Shown here: in pieces, positions 39,601-51,600 of the stretch
How positions within the stretch are numbered: position 1 is the first letter of the stretch
Layout: each line of letters begins with the position of its first letter
NCBI RefSeq assembly: GCF_030272615.1
Contig: NC_081410.1
Coordinates: 119,598,640 to 119,662,639, forward strand
Direction of reading: 5' to 3'
Length of the DNA: 64,000 bases
Origin: Cryptomeria japonica
Taxonomy: Eukaryota; Streptophyta; Pinopsida; Cupressales; Cupressaceae
The notes under the pieces: generated by a model
Database searches by the model: none
The model's input: the letters and a program-made list of their open reading frames with translations, nothing else
Told to the model about the DNA's origin: nothing
Program-made: the position numbers and the translations under genes

Positions 39601-42600
39601 CAAACCAGTAAATTAATAGGAATCCATCTAAAATCACCACTAGTTCTAGTTTAGTGGGCCCAAGAACAAATAGGTCGTTCAAATTTGATCAAGCATCACC
39701 CCTCTGGCAATATATACTTAGTGCGACAACAAGTAAAAGATATTGCACAATCAAGTGAAAGCTCACGTGTTATAACCAGCCACAGAGTAAGTTTGTCAAG
39801 GGCCAGAAAAAGGGGGTTGCCAAAAGAGCAAATTCTTTCATATATCAAAGAACAAGAACAAGATGATATTGTAATCGAAATAGATAAATTAAGATCTCAT
39901 TCTTTAGCAAAGGGGCAAAGAGCTCAACTACAACGTTCAAAAGATGCACTTGCAAATTTCAAGCAGCTCAAAGATTATTATCTAAAGCAACAAATTTAAA
40001 AAGTTATGTCTATCCTTCCCTTTTTTTCTTTTTGCATTCAACATTACATCTTGCATTTTTTTCTAATCTCCATTATGATACAAGAAACCAAACGAGTTAT
40101 TCCCTTCATTTTTCCCTTTCTTTTGTGTTCCATAATCCATTATTTTTCCCAAAGAAGCAGTAATCTGAAAAAATTGCAATTATGCCCGATTAATCATGAA
40201 TCATGGAGCCAACCGATTTATTCCCCGAAAAAAAATCGCAATTCACAAAAAAATCATTGACCCAATTTTAAATGATTTTTTGTGTTTAAATTTCCTTAAA
40301 ATCATGTTAAAACCCCCCAAAAACAACAAAAAAAAGTGAAAAAATGATTGCAAAACCCATGAAACCCTAGAAAAACTCGTCAAATTACCAAATTGCTCAT
40401 AAATAGGGCCAATTCTGAGACAGAATCAAAGTCAGTACGGAATCAACATGGAAACAATTTGTTATTTTGTCCCTTAGTTTTCTGGCCTTTGAAAATCCCT
40501 AAATAGAGGAGCGGGAGGAGCAATGGTGGTCATCAACCGAATTTGAAAGGGCCTCAATTATTCCAAATTGTGGGGGGCATATGAGATAGTGTCGAAGCAG
40601 CTAGCAAATCTGCTCTAATCGCAACTTTGATATGAATCAAGCTCTCTGCACACCCCACCCATGGATTCTGATGCGGACAACTATATAATTAATATTATCA
40701 CTAACTTTAAAATTATAACTATTATGCACCATTATAGATTGCACTTTGGTGGGGAAGGAGCAAACCCCTATAGTTTATAATTTATACTATAAAGTAGTTT
40801 TAAAATTTAAACTATTATAGACTATTAATATATATTAATACTTTTATAATAAACTATAAATTAAAAATAATGTAAAATTTATAATGTACATATTTAATTT
40901 TTAATATAATATATAATACACATTTCTTTTGATTGTATGACAACCATGCAAACTTATATTTCCAACAATCTCCCCCTTTGTCATTGATAACAAAACAATC
41001 CTCTCCAACAATTCTCTCCCCCTTTGACATCAAAGACAAAGGGCACAGCACAATATACTGATCATCAACACATACTCCTCTGCTCCCCCTGAGAGTAGCA
41101 ACAACATCAATCCAAAAGATAAAGGGTAAGCTCTAAAAACTCCCCCTGGAAAGATGCACCTCTACTATGCATCTAGTTAGAGAAAAGCGGGGCAATAACC
41201 CTTAGTTTCTACTTGAGATACTCACAAGTATCCTTCGCCAACGCCTTAGTGAAAATGCCTGTAACTTGTTCTTTTGTAGAAATATACTCCAATTTGACTT
41301 CCTTTTTAGCAACCTTCTCCCTTAAGAAATGATACCGGTTTGAGATATGTTTAGTTCTTGAATGCATTACCAGATTCTTTGAAATGTCTATAGTGCTGGT
41401 ATTATCACACATAATGGGAATAGCTTCATCATATACCACTCTAATATCTTTAAGAGTCTGTTTCATCCACATAACTTGAGTACAACAAGATGTTGCTGCA
41501 ATGTATTTTGCTTCTGCAATAGAAAGAGATACTGAATCCCGCTTCATACTTAACCAAAAACCAACATATCTCCCAAGAAAAATACACCACTGCTAGTACT
41601 TTTCCTATCATCAATATGTTCGACCCAATCAACGTCTATGTATGCTTTCGGCATGAAATCTCCACTCTTTTTGTACCAAAGACCAAAATCCAGAGTCCCT
41701 TTCAAATACTTGAAGATCATCTTCACTGCTTGCTCCTCTGACATTATTGCAAGGCGTGCACCCTTGGTCTCCTTATGTTGTGCAGTGTAGTGCTCGTGTT
41801 TACGACATGGCTTAACCGCTCCCCGTGGATTCATTTAATCTCGCGTTTGTATCAAGCATAATAGGTCGATCTTTTGGTGCAACAGCAACCATGTTTCTAA
41901 CAAGTGGTATCAAAGCCTAGGTCACAGGTTCAAACCCCTCGCTTGCAAAGGGGGGGCGGGGATTGTTGCAAGGTGTGTGCCCTTGGTCTCCTTGTGTTGT
42001 GCAGTGCGGTGCTCACGTTTGCGACAAGGCTTAACCGCCTCCCGTGGATTCATTAAATCTTGTGGTTGTATCGGGCATTAACAGGTCAATCTTTTGGTGC
42101 AATGACAACTGTGTTTCTAACATTTTTATCTATTTGTCTACAATTTTTTACGATTTTTTTAAAATCCAATTATTTCCCAATTTTTTCAAAAAAAAATTAT
42201 ACTTTTGGTTTGTCGATTTTTTCCCCAAACAATATTTGCTGCTATGTTTACAACAAATACTCACACCACTGTACACATCAAATTCAATGTGGAACTCCTT
42301 GAAGCCATACTTTCCTCCTCTCTTGGAGCCAACAAGAATCCAACACCTTTAAAATTGGATCCAATGCATTCATATTGCACTATGATAAATGAAATCATTA
42401 ACACCACAACCACTCGTACTCACCATAGTGCCCATCAATTGTTTCAAGTAGTCAAAGTCGAGCTATATGCAAATCGAGCTAAGTGGTAAAATCTTCAACA
42501 ACTATGCACACAATTGACTCAACTCAATATAATCACAATAGAGATCATTGCTCCTTAAAAAGGGTAAATGATCTGGCACAACCTTGCCTATCGGCTTCAT

Positions 42601-45600
42601 TAGCACACTCAACATTGTGCAACTTCTACACACAATACTTGTGCACAACCACACAAGACTGCTCATGTGCGTAATATGACACACCACACGCTGCCCAATT
42701 AGACAATGCATGTGTGACACATGGGGACAACTACACCACAATAAATGCTACCTTATGTGTGCAACACTTGACAGCCTGTGCACCACACAAATGACACCAT
42801 CTAGTTTGACATTTGATACTATACACACATGATAATTAGTGGTGTTTGCACTACAAGAAATGACACCTTATTAACTTGCCAATGTCCTATCCACATATGT
42901 CACGTTATCATGCATGTTGGACCCATATCAACATCTATGTGGCACCCAGCTGACAACCTAGTTGTAATTCATCCATAAATACCAATATTGCACAAATGTA
43001 CGAGTGGAGAGGAATTAATAGATTCAAATCTTAAACCTCTTTAATGTTTCCCTTGTTCATTCTAAAAAGAAGCGACATACCACACATCAAATGTGTAACT
43101 GGTTTGCTATTTTGTTGTAATGTCCCCTATTTATACTCTGCCAATTATCAAAGCAACATCTATGTTTACTACCTTAATTAAGCATAACTAACTAATGCCC
43201 TGTAACTAGAGAAACGACAATCGCGTGGACTCGCCGAAACTCGACGAGTCTAGGTCAAAGTCATGCCTCCCGAGTTTGCAGAGCTCAGACTCGAACTCGG
43301 CTGAGTCCAGGAGGCAAAATCGCCAGACTCGCCGAGTTGGCGAGTTTGGCCTAAAATCGCCAAACTCAACGAGTCCAGTGCCTGAAACTCTGCCGCTAGC
43401 TGGGTTAAATAAAATGACAAAAACAAAAACATTTTAAAAAGTTTTTTTAAAATGAATGATCTCGTCTTTGTTCACTACAACCTCCGCTTGAGAATGAGAA
43501 AAAATAGGGTTACAACATGTCAGCCAATAGAAAAATAACACCTGACACCTTTATTAAATAATATAAGTCTTTTTGGCCTCGCGGGGTGCTGCCCTTTGAC
43601 CCCGCCCTGTATCGCGACAAGGAGCACGCAAGGGGTGTTCCCCTTGACCCCACAAGGGGCGATGCCCCTTGACCCCACCTTGGGGGCGTTGCCCCCAAAC
43701 CCCCGTCGAAAAATATGGGGGGAAACTGCATCGATAGAAGTAGGGAAAATTTAACCTCCGAGTCTGACACTAATTGGATCGACCAGGTAGATATAGAGGC
43801 TGAGACTATAGCCATGCCAGAGGAGGAGCGGACAGCACGAGCAGAGACAGGAGATTCATAGGCATATAGTGACATAGATGTTCCTAATGTTGGTGAGCAT
43901 GGCATGGTGTCACAGGGAGCAGTTATGGATGTGGAATCATCCAGGATCTACCTTAGATGCCTTCGCAAGGGGCCGGGGCCGGAGGGTGCAGGCTCCTTTG
44001 AGCCATAGGCTTGTAGCTGTATTTACCTTTGGTATTTGTATGGAACATTTGGTGATGATCATATGATGACATGGATTTTTTATTCCATGAGTTTTGTAAT
44101 ATTGTATACATTTGACAATATTTATATATCTATGTTTGTTATTTCCTTCAGCTACAATTTGCGTTTATGCTTATGTGATTGATGTATACTTGTGTATGTA
44201 ATCAAATGAGCCGAGTTTGATGATGTTATTGTGTCTTTAAGGTGTGTTCAATAAAGGGTGCATGAAACAAGTTTTAAATCTTTAAAAATCTCTAAATTTC
44301 TTGAGTTTTTCACTTTCCCAAGTCCAGCTGAGTTTGAAGCCGAGTCTGACTCCAAGTCCCGAGTTCGAGTCCGAGTCGGCTTTGCCTAGTCCGAGTCCTG
44401 TTTCTTTGCCTGTAACATAACTTCTTAAAACTATGCCTAATCTCAAACTATTCCGACCCTTTTCCCAGAAGAGGGCTTAGTTGCTTAGGGCACTTGACAC
44501 CACCTCTTAAGGTAGCCCAGATTACCGAACTCGGTCCATTCACCCTTGGAGCCTGCAGCCCAGATTTCAGGAGGAGTCTTTCACCCTTGGAGCTTCCTAT
44601 CGGATGGTTTTACTCTGCCTCTCCCTAGCAACACCCATCTCCCTTGGGGAATAGGAAAAAATATGAAACTAATTATAGATTAGGTTATCTTTAAGGCATT
44701 CTATTACAAGAATTATTGATTGTCATTTCACTCTTGTTATCTTAGATTCTTAAAATTTAATTAATTGTAGCCATGTTGTGTTTGATGAATTTGTGTTACT
44801 GTGAACCTATTTAATTCTGTCTACTTGTCCTTCAAAATAGATCTGTAATGTCCCCTTCTCAATGGTGAGAAGTCCAGTCCGTAGGCTAACTGGAAGCAGA
44901 AATTAGGATTTCCAACTTTTGTGGGAGTTGTTTGATGATTAACGCATTGGAATTTTACAATTCAGACTATGGATTCCTTCTGGGTTTTCAGAGAGCTTCG
45001 TAGGGGTGTGACATGCATTCAGTTCAGAGAAGTTTTTCGAACTTACTATTTTAGTAAGTTGGAGGCAACCGTCAGGATTTCTGGGTCTTTCTGGGTTTTC
45101 TGAGTCCACCCACAGGGCTCAAAAAGCATTCTTTTTGATGACGTTTTCATGATTTACTATTTTTAGTAAGTACTATACCTGGCAGTACTGTTTTTAGCAG
45201 TTCAGTCCAGAGCTCCAACTCAGTTCAGTTTTGGTGATTTCCAATACTTCAATTTTCGGCTCAATTTTGGCAATAATCAGTATTTGAGAAGAAGGTATTT
45301 TTAATATATTATTACCATAGGCATGAGGTTTTAATATTTGATTATTTTATGTATGGACGACTTAGAAAGGGAGAAAATATTAATTTTTATCCTAAGTCTG
45401 CTTGGGCGAATTATTTCACCTTCTTTGTAGACACCAAAGTGCAAATTCAATAATATTGTTTTATGAACTTTAAGTTATTCCAAAAGTTTAAGGGGGTCAT
45501 GTTTTGACGCCATATGCTAAGGGAATAATATGAAATGCAACACCTAAGGAGGTGAAATGAAATGTTAATGGAATTTGGGCGCCATTTGCGTGGCATTTGA

Positions 45601-48600
45601 ATTTGAATTTGAATTTGGCTAGCGAGAAGTTATAAATAGAGGGCCTTGGGATCTCATTTTGGTATCCATTTGCTATTATAATTTATAACGAAGTGTTGTC
45701 GAAATACTATCAAACTCTTGCTTCGAGGAATGCATACCTCCTAGTGCCTGCAGTTTTGTGCTTGAGAGATAGTGCCTAACTGAACTTGTGACTGATTCTC
45801 ATCCAGAGGAGCAGATTGAGCTCAACGAAGATGAAGATTTTTGTGGTGTTCTGATTTTGGAGTGCTGTTAGTCTGTTTTCCAGGTTGCTGGTTTGGTGTG
45901 GCTGTAGCATGTTTTCGTTTGCAGCTTTTTGTTCATGTGTCAGCTCATTCTGGGTAATGGCTCATTCTTTTCCTATGCCCCAGGCGATAATGTTTGTAAG
46001 TTGGTAGTGCTTAATGTTGAGTATTTATTTTTATAATGCAAATCGAACTTCTGCCTCGGACGTACTATGTTGGGCTGCCTGGGAATGCGTGTATAAATTA
46101 ATATAGGGTTTTGGAATGCAGTTTGTTTGTTCTATCCTTATCGCCTACCTTGTATCTTTCATCTACATCCACTTGGGGCTTATTCTGTCGAGTATGGGTA
46201 GAGTTGTGAGTAAATTTGTGAGTTTAGTAGTTGCTGGTCTGCATTTTCCCAGCAAGTTGTTTGCATATCAGATTCTGAAGTTGTTGGTGTGGAGTGTTTT
46301 TTTAGGTGAGGTTGGTCTATGTTGGTTTGGGAGTGAATATCTATTATTATTTGCAGTTGTTGGACTTGTTATCAACACTTTGATTCATCATTCTTATCCA
46401 TTTTGTAATGCTGGTTAGTAGTACTAATAGCAAGTTCCTTGTTTACTCTTAGTCCAACTAAATAAGTGGAAGAGGTTGGCTTTGCCACCTATCTTTGGAC
46501 AATGATTTCTTATAATCTGAAAATCCATATTGTGCATTGTAAAGTTGATTTGTAGTACTAACAGCTATCTATTTTGGATTGTTGCTCTTAGTCCCACTAC
46601 ATAAGTGGAAGAGGTTGGCTTGCCGCCTTTTTTATTTATTGTAACATTGTCCTCCCACTGAATAAGCGGTCGAATTGATTGCAATTTCATTTTCAGTCCT
46701 CCCACTGGATAAGTGGTCGAGTGATAGTTGTCAATTTCAGTTCTTGTAATGTTGTAATTGACTAGTTGCACCGCCAAACTGCTGTAGAAGTTCTTTCACC
46801 TGCTGGATAAGCGGAAGGCACTGGCTAACCACCCAGTATTGTACTTGCATTGTAATTTCCAGCAGTTTATTGTGCTAACGATCCCCTTAGCACCGTATGC
46901 TCTCACCTTCCCATATTGGGCTCTTGGTGATCAGAAAGTGGAAGGGTTACTTTCAGCAGTGTTTGAATTATCCTTGTCTAACCCTAACAGGTGTTTGTGT
47001 TGATTGTAATTGTGAAAAAATGCAAAAAAAAATAAGGGGTATATTTCAAGATCACTAATTCATTCTTGTATGTATATTTATACAGATTACCATTATTCTT
47101 CCTATATACATATATTAGTATTATTATTTAATTAAATCTACATATATGAATTGTTAAATTTAAGTGATTAGATTATATGGATAGAAAAATTCACACAAAA
47201 TACAGTGTATATCCTGGGAAAACCTTCCTCTATGAAGGTGAAAAACCCACCCAAGAAGTTCCTTATTATTTTATTGATACATAAAATGTTTATGCAATGA
47301 ATTTGGCTTATTCCTTGATGCTAGTATCAATTCACTTCAATATACAATCCGCTAAGAATAAGTTCAATCTGCTACAGAAACTATCCACTTGATGTCTAAG
47401 ATGCCAAAGCCATGTGTCTAGAATATCTGCAGGTAATGGATATATCGCAACACAAGGAGGAACACGATCTGTATACTGATTGTAAGATTCGGACTGTTGG
47501 AGATTGAAGGTTGTTTTCTAAACACAGAACACGATCTGCAGAATGTTATTCGATGTACTTCTTCAATAATTATGTCTCGATGCATATCCCATACATATAA
47601 CCGATTATAGTTTCCTCCCAACCAACATGACTTCTCTAACAAGTTTGTCATAGCATTAATCATCACGTCTCTTCAAGGTGGCGGGATATATGAATTAGAC
47701 TACCTTAACAAGTCATTAACTATAACCGTTTCATTGATTAATAATTCGGAAACATATATATAAGTTGAATAAAAAATGTGTAAGGCCAAAGGCCCTTTAC
47801 GCATTTTATAGCGAAGTCGGGTTTTGGGAATCCGACCGATGCTATTCATCAACACTCCCTCTTAGCTAGGGAGGAATCCTTTTGGACATCTGAGTTACAT
47901 AGTCATGGCCACTCCCAGAGGGTGAGTGCACTCAAATGCTAAGTCATGAAGTCTCTCACATGACATTCACCATACCTACTCACAGAGTGTGGAACAAGGG
48001 CTGGAACCTCAAACTTCTCTCGCAGAGAAGAATGCAACACAAGGGCTGATACCTCAAACTTCTCTCACAGAGAAGAATGCTCAACAAGGGCTAATACCTC
48101 AAACTTCTCTCTCAAAGAAGAATGCTCATCAAGGGTTGATACCTCAAACTTCTCTCTCAGAGAAGAATGCATGACAAGGGCTTGCACCTCAAACTTCTCT
48201 CACAAAGAAGAATGCATTATAATACATATCAAATAAATATTGATGCTGAGACTCCCTCTCTCCCTCTCAGCAAGAGCTTCATTTTCCACAATTCCAAGCT
48301 TGTCTCAAAAATGCACAAATTTCACTTTCGCAAGAGGCTTGGTGAAAATGTTGGCCGTCTGCTCCTCAGTACAAATGTATCTCAACTGAACAGCATTCCT
48401 TTGTACCATATCCTTGATATAGTGGTACTGAATCTCTACATGCTTCGTTCTGTCATGAAATACTAGATTGACTAAAAGCTTTACACAGCTTTGATTATCA
48501 CAATGTATGATGGTAGGCTCCAATGATTGACCAAACAATCCTGCAAGGAGCTTACGAAGCCACACTGCTTCACGAGTTGCTACACATGCTGCAATGTATT

Positions 48601-51600
48601 CTGCCTCTGTAGTGCTTAGAGCTACTGAAGACTACTTCCTGCTACACCAGGAAATCATAGCAGATCCCAAACTGAAACAACAACCAAAAGTGCTCTTCCT
48701 ATCAGTAACACTCCCTGCCCAATCAGAATCAGAATATCCTTCAAGAATCAGGTCCATACTGGAAGAGTATTTCAAGCCATATCCAACTATGCCACGCAAG
48801 TATCCCAAGATATGCTTGACTGCAATTAGATGTATCTGTTTACATTCACTCATGAACTGACTAAGTGCACTCACTGCATAACAAATATCTGGTCTAGTGT
48901 TAACTAGATACATTAGGGACCCAATCAATTGCCTGTACATAGTAGGGTCCACAAGATCTGAACTAGCTGCAGCTTCCCTTAATTTCTTCAAGTTAGTTTC
49001 CATGGGTGTGGACATGGATTTACAATCTGTCATTCCAAATCTCTTCAAAATGACGATGGTGTATTTACCTTGAGTTAGGATAATCCCATTAGGCCTCTGC
49101 CACACCTCCAACCCTAGAAAGAAGTGCATAAGTCCTAAGTCCTTCATCTCAAATTCTGAAGTCAGCTCCTTCTTACATCTAATAATGAGATGATCTTCTC
49201 CGGTAATAAATAGATCATCAACATAAAGTACCAAGATCAACATATCACCATTGAATACTTTGAAGTAAAGGTTTGGATCAGCATCATTTTTGCAGAAACC
49301 CAAACCCACTAAGCATCTATCAATTCTTTCATACCAAGCCCGAGGAGCCTGTTTAAGACCATATAGGGCTTTCTTCAATTTACACACATGAGACTCTTTC
49401 CCATGAATCACGAACCCCTCAGGTTGCTCGATGTAGACTTCTTCTTCAATCACGCCATTGAGAAAAGCAGTCTTCACATCCATCTGATGCAACTTCCATC
49501 CTTTAGCTGCTACAATAGCAATGATGGTTCTAATGGAAGTATAGCGAGCAACAGGTGCAAATGTTTCTCTGTAGTCTATTCCTTCTTGTTGGGAGAAACC
49601 ACGAGCCACAAATCTAGCTTTGTACTTTTCAATGCTGCCATCAACGGCATGTTTTATCTTGAACAACCACTTGGAAGATACAATAGACTTCCCTTCTGGT
49701 CTAAGCACAATATCCCACACATTGTTCTTTAGAATGGATTGATACTCTTCATCCATAGCATCTTTCCAAACTTGTTGATTTGAGGCTTCTTCTACACTAG
49801 ACGGTTCAGATTCAATAAGATTACACATTAATGCAACATAACCAGAGAATCTTTGTGGTCTTTTGCTTTCCCTGAATGTGCCTCTAGGAGCAGCAAACTG
49901 TTCTGCTTCTTGCATAGTGTTTCGTGCCCAAAGAGGTCTCTTTCGAGACACAACAATATCCCTGGGCCCATCAGTGGGATCCAAGGGTTCAATTGGATCA
50001 TTGCTTATATCAGGTTCCGTAGAGTCCCTCTAAACCTCAGGAGTATGGTCAATATCCATGTCTTGAGGAGTCTCATCATCTATCTCCATGCATGAGCCCT
50101 TTGATTTTTTGAATGCAACATCTTCCTCAAATGTGACATCCCTGTTAACCTCTATTTGCTTTTGACCAGGAATGTAAACACGATAGGCTTTGGAGGTTTC
50201 ACTGTAGCCTACAAATATTCCTCTCTTGCCAGAAGGCTCCAACTTGGTTCTCTTGTCCTTGGGAATATGAACATACACAGGACAACGAAATATTCTTAGG
50301 TGACTAATATCAGGTTTGATACCTGAGAAGGCTTCTTTAGGAGTTATATTTTGTAATATTCGATGAGGACATCTATTTTGAACATACACTATTGTTCTAG
50401 AGGCTTCTGCCCATAGAAAAATTTGTTCTTACTTTCAGCAACCCCATTTTGTTGAGGGTTGTAAGGAACACAGAACTCCCTCTTGATCCTTGCCTCAATA
50501 CAGAAATCACGAAAGCTACCCGAGGTGTATTCACCTCCATTGTCAGACCTTAGAATTTTAATTTTCTTTCCAGTGATATTTTCTACAAGAGCCTTAAACT
50601 CTTTAAACCTACCTAGGACTTCATCAGACTCTTTAGACCTTAAGAAATAAATCCAAGTCTTCCTAGAGTAGTCATCTATAAAAGTTGCATAATACAAACA
50701 TCCACTTAGGGATGGAATTGACATTGGACCACATAAATCTGAATGTACAAGATCTAGTATTTCTTTAGACCTAATTTCACTGCTATGGAAAGGACTTTTA
50801 ACATTTTTACCCATAGCACAACCTTTACAAGTACCATCATTTACATGAATGAGTTTAGGTATACCTTTTACCATCTTCTCCAAAGATGGGAGAGCCCTGA
50901 AGTGAAGATGTCCAAGTCTCATGTGCCAGAGTTCGCTGGAACTTGCAGAATCATGAATAAGTGCTTGAACTGGGAGAGTGGAGAGTTTGTGTAAACTCTC
51001 ATGTCGATTTCCAATCACACGAGCAGTCTTGATGCTGGAGTTCTTAGGCCAAGCAAGAACTCTTCCTTCAGAAAATGCAATTTGATATCCCTTATCCTCC
51101 AAGGCTGAAATGGATACTAGGTTCCTCTTGATCCCTGGAACAAACAATACATCATTTAGGTGTAGAGAAACTCCTGATTCAAGTTTTAGAGATGTAGCAC
51201 CAATTCCTCTTACAGCATAGCGTGCATCATCCCCAATGATGACTTGGAGATGTGACTCTTTCTCTACTAAATCAGAAAGGTACTCCCGATGACCGGTGAT
51301 ACGTCAAGAGGCTCCACTATCAATTAACCATGTATCACTGTCCGTAGGAACATTGCTTGATAATGCTGATATGAAAAGAAAACCATTGGAGATATCTTCA
51401 ACCTCCTTCTGAGATGAAACTTCATTGATGTTTGCTCCTTGATGATTAGGTCTTGTTAAACAATCCTTTGCAAAGTGACCAAACTTGTCACATCTAAAAC
51501 ACTGGATGCGAGAGAGATCTTTCTTCCTCTTTCTAGAATCAGGTGCAGAATCTGATTTGAAATCTCTATTCTTTTTGAAGTTGCCCTTCTTCCAATACTT

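Larger units (their letters stand above)
43207..44408. mobile_element. hAT element, 1202 bp, non-autonomous or decayed
   Basis: A perfect 8-bp duplication CCTGTAAC lies at 43199-43206 and 44409-44416. The ends are TAGAGAAACGAC and, read inwards, CAAAGAAACAGG. Subterminal regions at both ends are full of CGAGTC/CGAGTT-like motifs. The inside has a GC-rich stretch and a possible coding remnant, but no intact transposase. Confidence 0.9.

Noticed and set aside
43510-43905. 131-codon minus-strand frame in the hAT element
   Set aside because: It is created by GC-rich repeats, with the opposite strand carrying the more protein-like acidic remnant.
47989-48174. Open frame with a 15-residue repeat on the plus strand
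   Set aside because: It is antisense to the Copia element and explained by the 45-bp tandem array.
47995-48219. Regularly spaced 45-bp repeats, superficially CRISPR-like
   Set aside because: Units are contiguous without unique spacers and lie inside a plant Copia element. They are a minisatellite.
49388-49732. 114-codon plus-strand frame
   Set aside because: It is an antisense shadow of Copia reverse transcriptase.
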